Of a DNA stretch of 64,000 bases, positions 51,823 to 60,992 are shown in pieces. Origin of the DNA: Saccharofermentans sp. (GTDB lineage Bacteria > Bacillota > Clostridia > Saccharofermentanales > Saccharofermentanaceae); contig JAILNR010000009.1 of assembly GCA_024691325.1 (NCBI GenBank), forward strand, positions 87,409 through 151,408, read 5' to 3'. A model generated the notes under the pieces. That model made no database searches. It had not been told where the DNA came from and saw nothing but the letters and a program-made list of their open reading frames with translations. The stretch's first letter is position 1. Each line of letters opens with the position of its first letter. The position numbers and the translations under genes were made by a program.

Positions 51823-52769
51823 TAGTAAGACAGGGCGCACCTTTCATAAAGACGGAACGGAACCTTACTTACATATCTGCAATAAGGCTTCTGTCATTGT
51901 TGCCTGTTATTGTTGCAGCGGTTGTTTTTTACGGCTTGCGCGCTTTAATACTCATAGCATTTTGTTCAGTGATGTTCTTCGCTTTTGATGAGTTTTGCAC
52001 TGCAATTAAGCATGTGCACCAGCCAAGAGATATGAGTTCTTTCTTTAATGGCGCACTGATTGCTTTGATGCTCCCGCCGGATACACCTTTATACATAGCT
52101 TTTACGGGAGTGTTGTTCGGATCGGTCATAGTAAGACAGCTTTCCGGAGGAAGAGGATCTGAATTTATCTGTCCTGCTGCGGGTGGAAGGATATTTATAA
52201 GGATCATTTTCCCTATGAACGAGACTTCTTTCGCATTCCCGACTGAGGACAGATTTGCTTTGAGAAGTCTGATCTTCGGTTCGCAGGGATTTGAGGGAGT
52301 TGATATTAAAAGTTTTCATCTGTTTGAACTGGTAGTGGGTAAGTATCCGTCGTTTATAGGAATGTCATGTGCTTTGCTTATCACTGCAGGAATGATCTAC
52401 ATGATAGTGAAGAAGGCCTACAGATTCTATGTGCCGTTAGCATACACGGTCTCGCTTGTTATTCTTCTTATCATAAAAGACAGCGTCTATCATACAGATA
52501 ATGCATTGGTTTACATACTTACCTCAGGCGTGTTGTTTCAGGTGGCTTACCTTTTAAGTGACGAGAGTTCCTTCCTGGCATTCGGACCAATGGCCATTCT
52601 TGAGGCGGTCATGTGTGCTGCTTTGTCATTCCTTATGTCGTTCAAGACAAACGGAATAGATGTTGTTCTTGTTCCTTATATTCTTACGGCTGTTCTTACA
52701 GGTGTAATCAAATATGCGGGAACCATTATGAAAGCTTACACGGAGGACAAACTGCGTGCTGAGTCGTAA
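51819..52769 (+). CDS. RnfD-like membrane protein
   Basis: FFNGALIALMLPPDTPLYIAFTGVLFGSVIVRQLSGGRGSEFICPAAGGRIF resembles RnfD; ATG 51819 overlaps the previous stop (ORF track start GTG 51807). Confidence 0.75.
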   Translation: MIVRQGAPFIKTERNLTYISAIRLLSLLPVIVAAVVFYGLRALILIAFCSVMFFAFDEFCTAIKHVHQPRDMSSFFNGALIALMLPPDTPLYIAFTGVLFGSVIVRQLSGGRGSEFICPAAGGRIFIRIIFPMNETSFAFPTEDRFALRSLIFGSQGFEGVDIKSFHLFELVVGKYPSFIGMSCALLITAGMIYMIVKKAYRFYVPLAYTVSLVILLIIKDSVYHTDNALVYILTSGVLFQVAYLLSDESSFLAFGPMAILEAVMCAALSFLMSFKTNGIDVVLVPYILTAVLTGVIKYAGTIMKAYTEDKLRAES

Positions 52770-54066
52770 TGATGTAATCAAGTTTACTATAGAGGGAATA
52801 CTTATAGCTGTAGTGAGCTTTATTGTTCTGTTCCTCGGAATAATCTCGACGAGAGGACTCGAGTACGATCGCCGTCAGGAAAGCTACAGAAGTGAATTTA
52901 CCGAGGTTTTACAAGCTGATTCCTATCAGGAGGTTGTAAGTCCTCTTATAGCGGGATACAGCGGTATAAATGAAGTTTATGAAGGCGTTGATGCTAATGG
53001 TGCTCCAATTGGTTATGTTTTTGAGATTGAAGTAACAGATCGCGGAACAGGTAATCCTCTAAGGCTTCTTATCGGTATCGACTATAACACGGCTCAGCTT
53101 ACGGGCATGATGAGGTCAAGAAGTGACAATTATAACTCATCGATAACGGATGAGGATATTGCGACCATACTTGAGCAGACTATCCATAGAAGAATACCCG
53201 TATCATATGGGCAGGAAGGTCAGCAATCGGAGGCCGAAACTTCGGATCAGCCCAGACTTGCCAATCTTAATGATGGTGTCTATTATGCACAGTCATTATC
53301 TGACGACAATTCAGGTTACATCGACTATGTCGAGATGACGATTGAGAATGGGGTAATAACACTTGTACAGTGGGATGCTTTCAATATCGATATGAATTAT
53401 AAAAACAGAAGGCAGGCTTCTCTCGACGGAGTTTATACTGTTCAGGGGTTAAACTGGGCGTCACAGTCATATCTTCTGTGTCATGCACTTATGGATGTTC
53501 AGAATCCTGATCTGCTCGCTATGAAATCAGATGGTACTACCGACATAGTTGATGGTGTTACAGTTAACATAAGGACATTCTACGATCTTTGCGTTGAATG
53601 CATCGAGAACTCCAGGGCAGGCTTTGATAAGGACGATTACTTTGCAGGCTTGCAGGAGGTGGTAGATGGGCTTTTCGCAGGTGACTTCGAGTCACTCGGC
53701 GTAGTTAATGACGACGGATTTATAGTGTTCCCCTTTGATGATTATCCCGGTGTTTTCCTGAGTGAAGACGGCAGTCAGCTTAATCTGAGACAGAGAATTA
53801 CAGGTGATATGACGGACTATTCTGATTTCGATTCCGCGTCTGTAGACGGAGGGGAGGAGATGGCTGTTACCGTTGACGGGAATGAGGATGGCGTGAGGAC
53901 CGGTGATTCAACCATAGATGCAGACAGCATCGATGGTCTTCCTATGTCTGAGATTAACACATTTATTGACGGAATACCGGATCACTTCATGAGAACTGCG
54001 GATATCGTTACGGCGATAAACACGTCGTATAAATTCCTCAAGGATTATCTTAACTGGATGGCATAA
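52756..54066 (+). CDS. RnfG/FMN_bind-like membrane-anchored extracytoplasmic protein
   Basis: N-terminal TM; GAPIGYVFEIEVTDRGTGNPLRLLIGIDYNTAQLTG and second segment NDGVYYAQSL..GYIDYVEMTIENGVI. Confidence 0.6.
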   Translation: MLSRNDVIKFTIEGILIAVVSFIVLFLGIISTRGLEYDRRQESYRSEFTEVLQADSYQEVVSPLIAGYSGINEVYEGVDANGAPIGYVFEIEVTDRGTGNPLRLLIGIDYNTAQLTGMMRSRSDNYNSSITDEDIATILEQTIHRRIPVSYGQEGQQSEAETSDQPRLANLNDGVYYAQSLSDDNSGYIDYVEMTIENGVITLVQWDAFNIDMNYKNRRQASLDGVYTVQGLNWASQSYLLCHALMDVQNPDLLAMKSDGTTDIVDGVTVNIRTFYDLCVECIENSRAGFDKDDYFAGLQEVVDGLFAGDFESLGVVNDDGFIVFPFDDYPGVFLSEDGSQLNLRQRITGDMTDYSDFDSASVDGGEEMAVTVDGNEDGVRTGDSTIDADSIDGLPMSEINTFIDGIPDHFMRTADIVTAINTSYKFLKDYLNWMA

Positions 54067-54067
54067 T

Positions 54068-55228
54068 ATGAGCATGTTGGAAGATATCAACAAGGTTATT
54101 AAAGAAAGATCACTTACCGGTGCAGATTATTTAAGTACCAGATCTTCGCTGTTTACTGCGTATGCAGTCGTGGGAATCTGTCTTATGGTTCCGGCCTTTG
54201 CCGGAGATATGAGTGCTTTGGTATTATCGATGCTCGTGTCTATGGGTGTAAGCCTTGCTATGGTCTTGCTTTGGACTTTCACTTTCAGATTTTTTGAGAA
54301 TCCCGATATGCTTCCTGTTGATGTTGTGTTGAATCTTCTGCCCGCGGTAATCGCAGGTATTTTCCTAAGTGACAAGATATCTTTGGAAGGACTTGTATTT
54401 ATCAGTGGCGGACTTACATGTTTTGCAATCACATCATCCGAGAAGATTAAGAAGAGCAAGCTTACTGAGAAGGGTTTTAAGGAGGTTGGTTTTCTTAACG
54501 GAGAATTTGTAAAGGCGAATGACTTTATTATTGTTGACCCGTCTTCCGAGGTTTTTGTTCCGCTTACGCTCGCTTTGTTGACATCTTATATAAGCATTGT
54601 AGCCGTTGCTATATTGCAAAAGATGACAGGAGTTTCAAGTAAGGGACTTAGAGTGTTTATTGCTTCGGTTTTGCTTATGTTTATCTCATTTGCCGTAAGT
54701 AAGATCAGGGGGAAGGATTTTATCATCTCGTCTAAGAATTTAAGCGATCCGACAAGACTTCCCACAGTAAGCTACACGGCTTTAAGAAGTTTTCTTCTGA
54801 GGAGACTTAGATTCATTATCAGCTTTGTTCTAATTGCCGCAGGGTGTCTTGCCTGTGATTATATTAACAGCAATTTCAATCTGGGGTTTCCCTATATGAA
54901 GCATGTGCTTTCTATCCTTTTGGTTTTTTCATTTGCTTTTATCAGAGGTCGTAACTCTCACCACAAGGTTCAGTTTACGCTCGAGCTTGGAATAATCCTT
55001 GCAGTATGTGTTACGAGATGCACTGATATCGAGAATGCTATTAAACTGACTTTGGCAGGTGTTTTTGCAGATACTGTCATTAATGGTCTGCTGTATACAC
55101 ATAACAGACGTCTTATCATGTCATCGAGGAGCAGATATGTTGCAGGTCTTCCTTTGGAATTAATGTCAGTTTCCATTATTGTTATGGTGTTTGAAATCTT
55201 GTTGGAATACGGAGAACTTGTGTTATAA
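54068..55228 (+). CDS. Multi-TM protein of unknown function in the Rnf-like cluster
   Basis: About 10 hydrophobic segments; 1-bp spacing to the previous gene; no recognised family. Confidence 0.65.
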   Translation: MSMLEDINKVIKERSLTGADYLSTRSSLFTAYAVVGICLMVPAFAGDMSALVLSMLVSMGVSLAMVLLWTFTFRFFENPDMLPVDVVLNLLPAVIAGIFLSDKISLEGLVFISGGLTCFAITSSEKIKKSKLTEKGFKEVGFLNGEFVKANDFIIVDPSSEVFVPLTLALLTSYISIVAVAILQKMTGVSSKGLRVFIASVLLMFISFAVSKIRGKDFIISSKNLSDPTRLPTVSYTALRSFLLRRLRFIISFVLIAAGCLACDYINSNFNLGFPYMKHVLSILLVFSFAFIRGRNSHHKVQFTLELGIILAVCVTRCTDIENAIKLTLAGVFADTVINGLLYTHNRRLIMSSRSRYVAGLPLELMSVSIIVMVFEILLEYGELVL

Positions 55229-55238
55229 TTTTCTGTAC

Positions 55239-55315
55239 GATTGTGTAGCTCAGCTGGATAGAGCGTCCGCCTCCTAAGCGGAAGGCCAGCGGTTCGAATC
55301 CGCTCACGATCACCA
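55239..55315 (+). tRNA. tRNA-Arg (anticodon CCT)
   Basis: Acceptor GATTGTG/CACGATC, D arm GCTC..GAGC, anticodon stem TCCGC/GCGGA with loop CTCCTAA, GTTCGAATC T-loop, encoded CCA. Confidence 0.96.
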
Positions 55316-55323
55316 ATAAAATC

Positions 55324-55357
55324 AGGGGTTTTCGGGTTCCGGCCGACCCCTTTTTTT
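55324..55357 (+). terminator. Rho-independent terminator downstream of the tRNA
   Basis: AGGGGTTTTCGGGTTCCGGCCGACCCCTTTTTTT: GGGGT/ACCCC stem and T-run. Confidence 0.6.
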
Positions 55358-55393
55358 ATGGTTGAAATTCACGAAAAATGGTTGAAAAATCAT

Positions 55394-56626
55394 TTATGCG
55401 ACTCCAAACAGTTTTTTTCTGACATCTTCAACCGTTCTTTCATCACCGAACGAATAGTTCTTCTCGTTGGTCTGCATATTATGACCAAGCACATAACACC
55501 GTTGATTAGCATCAACTCCGGCTTTTATGAGTCTTGCGTTAAAAGCAACTCTGAAAGCATGGTTATTGCTGATATTTATGCCCAACGAGGCACACCTGCG
55601 TCTTAAATAGTATTCATAGGAATCCTTTAAGACCGGTTTGCCGTTCGGATGATGGAATAAGTACTCTGACTTACCCGGCAGTTTGAGAGCTATTTCCAAA
55701 GCTTTTTGGCATTCCTTGGTGATCGGTATCTTTCTGCCACCCCTCGGATTAGCTCTTTCGTTTTTGGTGTAATCGACTTCTTTAAAGCGGTTTTTCTTGC
55801 CTGAAGCGGTCTTCGGTTCTTTGAGTTGTTGACGGTGAACATAGATGTAGCCGTCACGAACATCATCTTTTCTCAATGCAGGCAGCTCTCCGGCACGCAT
55901 TCCTGTTTCGATCGCTACCAGCATTACCGCCGCATGAGGATTATTGGAATCCTTCAGACCATATTCCCGTAATTTTTCGATGTCTTCTTCAGAGAAAGAC
56001 CGTTCCTCGTTGGTTTTGGTCTTCAGATTACAAAACTTAAAGTAGTCTTCAACCAAAATATCCTGCGCGGGATTATCAAAACAGAGTTTTCTGCGGATTC
56101 CGAATGTATATACCGCTTTTATCAACTGGAGCATTTTCTTCAATGCTTCCTTTTTGGGATTCCGCTTAAGGAAATCGCACATCAACCATTCTCGGAGTTC
56201 GTCTTCGGATATAAGCACAAAGCTTTTGTTCCTGATCTTCTTGCTGAGAAACCCGTTGATACGCCGATATTCTCTTAAGGTCAACTCTGATCTGCCGTAA
56301 GACCGCTTGGATTTGATGTATGCTTCAAACAAATCATCGTAGGTCTTGGGAATGTCTTCCATATCCCTGTAGAAACCATATAAGAAGTCGTACAATTTGT
56401 CTTCTGTCGGTTTTTGCACCACCTTTCTCTTGCCGTTAACAATTATGTGAGTGTACCAGTAACCTTCGCGACTCTTGCCTTTTGCATGCAAAGGAGAGAT
56501 CTTGAATTTGTGATGTTCGCCCACATATATCCTTTTTGCCTCAGTTTTTGCATTACTCATCGTAATTAACCTTGAGACAATCTCGGGGTTGCTTTTTAAT
56601 AATATCATCATTTCCTCATCAGTCAT
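55394..56626 (-). CDS. Tyrosine recombinase/integrase
   Basis: ETGMRAGELPAL, NHAFRVAFNARL, YVLGHNMQTNEKNYSF (R..HxxR..H..Y). Confidence 0.93.
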   Translation of the reverse strand: MTDEEMMILLKSNPEIVSRLITMSNAKTEAKRIYVGEHHKFKISPLHAKGKSREGYWYTHIIVNGKRKVVQKPTEDKLYDFLYGFYRDMEDIPKTYDDLFEAYIKSKRSYGRSELTLREYRRINGFLSKKIRNKSFVLISEDELREWLMCDFLKRNPKKEALKKMLQLIKAVYTFGIRRKLCFDNPAQDILVEDYFKFCNLKTKTNEERSFSEEDIEKLREYGLKDSNNPHAAVMLVAIETGMRAGELPALRKDDVRDGYIYVHRQQLKEPKTASGKKNRFKEVDYTKNERANPRGGRKIPITKECQKALEIALKLPGKSEYLFHHPNGKPVLKDSYEYYLRRRCASLGINISNNHAFRVAFNARLIKAGVDANQRCYVLGHNMQTNEKNYSFGDERTVEDVRKKLFGVA

Positions 56627-56695
56627 CTTGATATTATTAGCCGCGTCTCACAAATCCGACCTTCTCCTTTCCTGCAATTTATTGAATCAACGAGC

Positions 56696-57910
56696 TTAGG
56701 AAATACCGTCTTTTAAGCCGTTTTTTATGCCGTTTCCCAACTCGCGGGCGGCTTCGCTCATGTTTTTACGGAATTTATCTGCCAGATCACGGCTTGAGAA
56801 GCCGCCCGCGACCGTTTCGTATAATCCGGCTGCATTTCTGTAAACGACACGGTATTTCCCGTCCTCGTTATCAGGGATAACTCGGTACAGACGAGAGTCT
56901 TTCTCATCCAATCCTTTCTGCATACGCTTAATCTCTTCGTTAACGTCTTTGGAAGGATATTCCGGTGTCTCGTCCGGCACGTTGATACCGAATATTCTCA
57001 TAAGGCGAGCCCCGGCCTTGCGGGTGATCTCTTCAAGTTTTTCCTTGAGACTGATTACATAAGCCTTGTACTGTTCAAGGTCTTCTTTGAGTTTTTGTAT
57101 GATGCTTTCTTTTATTGTCAGTTCTTGCTTTAAGGCTTTGTTTTCGGCAAGCAGTTTTTTATAGTCTTCTGCCAATTCCTTCATGTGAGCCTGCTTGTAC
57201 TCTTGTGAGCTGAGGCCATGTTTGGGCGGATTGAGTTTTCTTTCAGCCTTTTCTTCCTCTGTCAGCATGTCATAGGTGCGGCAGTCTTTTATGTCGTACC
57301 CCAGTTCTTGCATCTTAATCGGGTAATTCTTATGAATGTAGTGAAAGAATTTAGTTGTAACTTCGCCTTTGGCGTTGAAAAACGGAATGCCGTTCTTGTC
57401 GATGGAAGGGATTAGAACAATGCTATGTGTATGAGCAGACAATCCACCGAATTCATCGTGATGCTGAACCGCTTCAATGATCCGCCAATTCGGATTCCAG
57501 TTATGAATCAGGTCTGTCATGACCTTATGTCCGTCATTTAAGAATTTGACTTTATCCTCATACGAAAGAGTTTGCATATATGTCATTGAAGGCTTTTCTA
57601 TGATGGATATAACCGACACAGTATCACTTCTGACGGATTTGTTTCCAACCGCATGACGCTGCTCATTTACCCGGTCGATCTCTTTCTGCACAATTCCAAC
57701 AACATCATCCTGAGACGAGCCTTCCATCCACACATTCTTGTTTGTCATGGATTTATCAATTGTTTTATCTCGTCCGATTCTTTCATCGTTCATTTCGTTC
57801 CATGCTTTATCAATAGGACAGGTTTTGGATTTCTTTCCTGACTTACTATTCTTTACTTTTGATGGATTGAGACTGCATTTCATTACGGGGATTCCGACAT
57901 TAAAACTCAT
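56696..57910 (-). CDS. MobV/Pre-type plasmid mobilization relaxase
   Basis: IIEAVQHHDEFGGLSAHTHSIVLIP metal-binding His motif; coiled-coil C-terminal region. Confidence 0.82.
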   Translation of the reverse strand: MSFNVGIPVMKCSLNPSKVKNSKSGKKSKTCPIDKAWNEMNDERIGRDKTIDKSMTNKNVWMEGSSQDDVVGIVQKEIDRVNEQRHAVGNKSVRSDTVSVISIIEKPSMTYMQTLSYEDKVKFLNDGHKVMTDLIHNWNPNWRIIEAVQHHDEFGGLSAHTHSIVLIPSIDKNGIPFFNAKGEVTTKFFHYIHKNYPIKMQELGYDIKDCRTYDMLTEEEKAERKLNPPKHGLSSQEYKQAHMKELAEDYKKLLAENKALKQELTIKESIIQKLKEDLEQYKAYVISLKEKLEEITRKAGARLMRIFGINVPDETPEYPSKDVNEEIKRMQKGLDEKDSRLYRVIPDNEDGKYRVVYRNAAGLYETVAGGFSSRDLADKFRKNMSEAARELGNGIKNGLKDGIS

Positions 57911-57946
57911 AATTATCTCCTTGGGGACAGCACAGGGCGAAGCCCG

Positions 57947-58125
57947 CCTAATTTATTAGGTATAAGTCCTTAGACTTATCTTCGTGCATACGCACTCGAT
58001 AAGTCTCAGGACGCCTGCCGGCAGCTCTCGCAGAGCGATTCTTTTCAGAAGGAACTCCTTGTCGGAGAGACTACTTCCTCAGACGGTGAGGAAGCGAACC
58101 GGGCATCCGCACATTCGTACGGATG
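57947..58125. other. Inverted-repeat cluster upstream of the relaxase; candidate oriT
   Basis: CCTAAT-TT-ATTAGG; AGACTTATC...GATAAGTCT enclosing GTGCATACGCAC; GCTCT-CGC-AGAGC; CTTCCTCA-GACGG-TGAGGAAG; CATCCG...CGGATG. Confidence 0.5.
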
Positions 58126-58134
58126 AATTGAGAA

Positions 58135-59754
58135 TCAGTATGACGTGCTCTCATCGTGGAGCTCGGCATTCAGCTTCTCAATTTCTGCTGATTTATCGTT
58201 AAGCATGGGAATTGTAAAATACGGAGCTTTCTTAACGATAAACCAGTCTCCTCTTGCGAATACCAGTAATTTGTTATCTCTGGACAAATTCTGGATATCC
58301 GCAACGTCCACTGCGGGGCGGTATTCTTGCGAACTGCTTCTTGTAGAAGAAGCAGAACTGCCCCTTGTGGTCGTCGATGTTTTTCTTTCCGAAAAAACAC
58401 CGGTCCTCTTTGATATTGCTTCGCAAGTGGGAAGGTCGTTGGAACCAAAGACAATAGTAGTTTTGCAGCAGTCTTTGATGGCGCGTGTCATATCACGGCC
58501 ATATGTAGTGTCCAACTGACCTTCAGATTGAATAACAAGGCTGACTTGTATGCCTTTTGATCTGCCTCTGGCCAAAACATCGCCCAGAATCGGCAGCTTG
58601 CCGATAGAGCCGGCTTCATCAATAAGCACCCAGATAGGACGCTTATTGGAACGTCTGGCCTCATCTTGAGACATAAGGCACTCAAGGCATGTATTTACGA
58701 TCAGACGCTGAACTGATGCCAGACGCTTTACCTCATGTTCGGGAATTGCCAAAAACACGGAAATTCCGTTAATGAGGTCAAGAGGGGAGACCTTTTTAGG
58801 GTTTGTAGAAGCAAAACAGGCTTTGACTTTATCATCATCAAATACCGCAAGGTCATTCTTGAGTGTCATTGCGACATCCTGAAAGCCGTCAGATGTCTTT
58901 CCGTCAAATTCACTGATGAGGCGCTTGATCTTACTGTGATTATCCATACGATCATCTGTTATGATCTGTGCAATCAGATCGCTTACCGGAACATTACGCA
59001 TTTCCTCAATGCATTCTCCGAATTGTTTGCCGGTAACAAAACCGTACATAAGAAAAGCCGTAAAGATGTTTTTAGCCGCATCCGAAAAGAACCGGTTATC
59101 CGCACCTGAATCCTGAATAACTGTATCCGCGATCATAGAAAACCTTTGAGATAATTCATCATCGGTTGTTTTCGACGTCAGCCCGTAGAAAATATTGAAT
59201 CCACATGAACCAAAAACAGTCGGATTTATTATCTTTATGTCGTCTCTGCCCTCATAAACACCTCTGCGCGACAGTTCCGGCTTAACATCCAAAACCAGCA
59301 TACTGCAGAGTTTTTCTTCCGAAGTTGCGAAGTTAAAATCATATATGATCGCATTCTGCATGGTGACGGATTTGCCTTCGCCCGGAGCACCGATAATGAG
59401 CTGATGTTCCGGTGAAGAGTAGAAGGGAATACCGACATAATGCCTTTTGAATCTTCCGACTGTAAGCCCGTTTGGCTGTTTTGAAAGAAATTCTTTTGAC
59501 GGAGCGCGTCTTAATGCCTTTTGTTTGCTTGGGCTTTTTTTGAAAACATCGTCCTCATATTCCGATGTATCACCGATAAAGTCATAAGCAATCTTAAATC
59601 CGGCAACTGAGACTAATAACGCTATGGCAGCAGCATATTCCCTTGAAAAGATAGGGTAATCGTAAAACGAATGCAGCACCGTTGGGCCTAAAAGATAGTA
59701 AGTGCCGCCTAAACCAACACCGATAATGGTGCTTTGAAGCATGCGATTTTTCAT
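58135..59754 (-). CDS. VirD4/TraG-type coupling protein
   Basis: LIIGAPGEGKSVTMQNAIIYDF, PIWVLIDEAGSIGKLPILGDVLARGRSKGIQVSLVIQSEGQL; start MKNRML with GGAGGAAT SD (ORF track start 59823). Confidence 0.9.
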   Translation of the reverse strand: MKNRMLQSTIIGVGLGGTYYLLGPTVLHSFYDYPIFSREYAAAIALLVSVAGFKIAYDFIGDTSEYEDDVFKKSPSKQKALRRAPSKEFLSKQPNGLTVGRFKRHYVGIPFYSSPEHQLIIGAPGEGKSVTMQNAIIYDFNFATSEEKLCSMLVLDVKPELSRRGVYEGRDDIKIINPTVFGSCGFNIFYGLTSKTTDDELSQRFSMIADTVIQDSGADNRFFSDAAKNIFTAFLMYGFVTGKQFGECIEEMRNVPVSDLIAQIITDDRMDNHSKIKRLISEFDGKTSDGFQDVAMTLKNDLAVFDDDKVKACFASTNPKKVSPLDLINGISVFLAIPEHEVKRLASVQRLIVNTCLECLMSQDEARRSNKRPIWVLIDEAGSIGKLPILGDVLARGRSKGIQVSLVIQSEGQLDTTYGRDMTRAIKDCCKTTIVFGSNDLPTCEAISKRTGVFSERKTSTTTRGSSASSTRSSSQEYRPAVDVADIQNLSRDNKLLVFARGDWFIVKKAPYFTIPMLNDKSAEIEKLNAELHDESTSY

Positions 59755-59794
59755 GCTAATTCCTCCTGTTTGATTGAAAAATGAGTTCTTCAAT

Positions 59795-59897
59795 GTAAAA
59801 TGGAGGAGATGTAGAGCGTCCAAACTTTTACATCTCCCATTTTACGATGGGGTATGAAGCTTAGGTGTGTTAGCGCACATCTAGGCTTCTTTTTTAT
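59795..59897. promoter_or_regulatory. Structured leader upstream of the coupling-protein gene, with possible + strand RNA
   Basis: IR GTAAAATGGAGGAGATGTA (59795-59813)/TACATCTCCCATTTTAC (59829-59845); hairpin GAAGCTTAGGTGTG-TTAGCG-CACATCTAGGCTTC followed by TTTTTT on the + strand. Confidence 0.55.
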
Positions 59898-59939
59898 AGA
59901 TCATAGAATCACCTCCCACAGCAGCAATTTAGTAAAACC

Positions 59940-60677
59940 TTAAGAATCCCATGCCTGAGAGTGCTTCCTGATGAGTTCTCCAAGCTTATATTGTTCTTCC
60001 GGGTATACTATCCACTCGTAGTCAGTTTGAAGAATTGCATACAAGGCTCGATACGTATAAGTTGAATCTTTCAGGACAAACCAATTGTCCTTTATGATGT
60101 CTATATATGTAAGGAGCTTGATTTCCTCAAGGTTCTTATTTGTTAATTGAATACAATCGTTAAAATGCTTTATGGTATTACCAAGCATCGCCAATTTGTC
60201 TTCTTTATCTTTGTTTTCAAGAATATTGGACAGAGTCTTTAATTGGGATATTAGATAGGGTTGTTCTGCTTCATTGTATTTCCCACGCTGTCTGCGTGAA
60301 TTGTTTATGATCATCATTTCACGTGCAAACTCAACAAAGGGCAGGATTGATTCAGGAGACCACCTGCACTTAAATCCTTCATCGCAAGATGCATTCCTAT
60401 TGAATATGGATGCCAGAACATCTTTAACGGACATATCGGTATATAACGAGAAAAAGAGCTCTTGTCCAATTTGATTTTTGGGATATATATCGTTTAGCAA
60501 GTGATGTTGTATTATTGCAGAGCCGGACAAGCGAGTAATGGAAGATTCTGCGTTTGCATAATTCTCCACAAATCGTTTGGTTTTCACATCACTAAAGACA
60601 AGTAGTTTTTGTAGTTCTTTTGATATAGGCACGAATAATCCTCCTATCATGCGAGGTCTATGCCTACTATATACCAA
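59940..60677 (-). CDS. Protein of unknown function (element cargo)
   Basis: Long ORF; internal GTG start (VPISKELQ) likely; no family recognised. Confidence 0.55.
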   Translation of the reverse strand: MVYSRHRPRMIGGLFVPISKELQKLLVFSDVKTKRFVENYANAESSITRLSGSAIIQHHLLNDIYPKNQIGQELFFSLYTDMSVKDVLASIFNRNASCDEGFKCRWSPESILPFVEFAREMMIINNSRRQRGKYNEAEQPYLISQLKTLSNILENKDKEDKLAMLGNTIKHFNDCIQLTNKNLEEIKLLTYIDIIKDNWFVLKDSTYTYRALYAILQTDYEWIVYPEEQYKLGELIRKHSQAWDS

Positions 60678-60826
60678 ACATATAACATGTTCAAGTAACC
60701 TTATAAATTGGTTTCGGGTTATTGTTAAACAATATTTACAAGGTATACCTTATTTAATCTATTCTTTACCCATTAGTCCTATATCTGACACCATTGAGGC
60801 AAAAAACGCTCAAATTTAAAAGGGTG

Positions 60827-60978
60827 TATAATATACGTGCGACACAATTTCATATATTCAAGAGCTGCTGACGTTGGTAAAAACGTCGGCTTCTTCGTTC
60901 AGCTCTTGAATGAATTGTGTCGCAACAATCGAGGCTGGCGTTTTTCGGTGCGGTAGCTTCGGTTGCCGCACTTTTTAT
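60827..60978 (+). ncRNA. Candidate structured RNA: -10 element, long compound hairpin, terminator
   Basis: TATAAT (60827-60832); GCGACACAATT/AATTGTGTCGC, ATTCAAGAGCTG/CAGCTCTTGAAT, CTGACGT/ACGTCGG nested arms; terminator GTGCGGTAGC-TTCG-GTTGCCGCAC-TTTTT. Confidence 0.65.
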
Positions 60979-60992
60979 TTGGGAGGCGTTTT

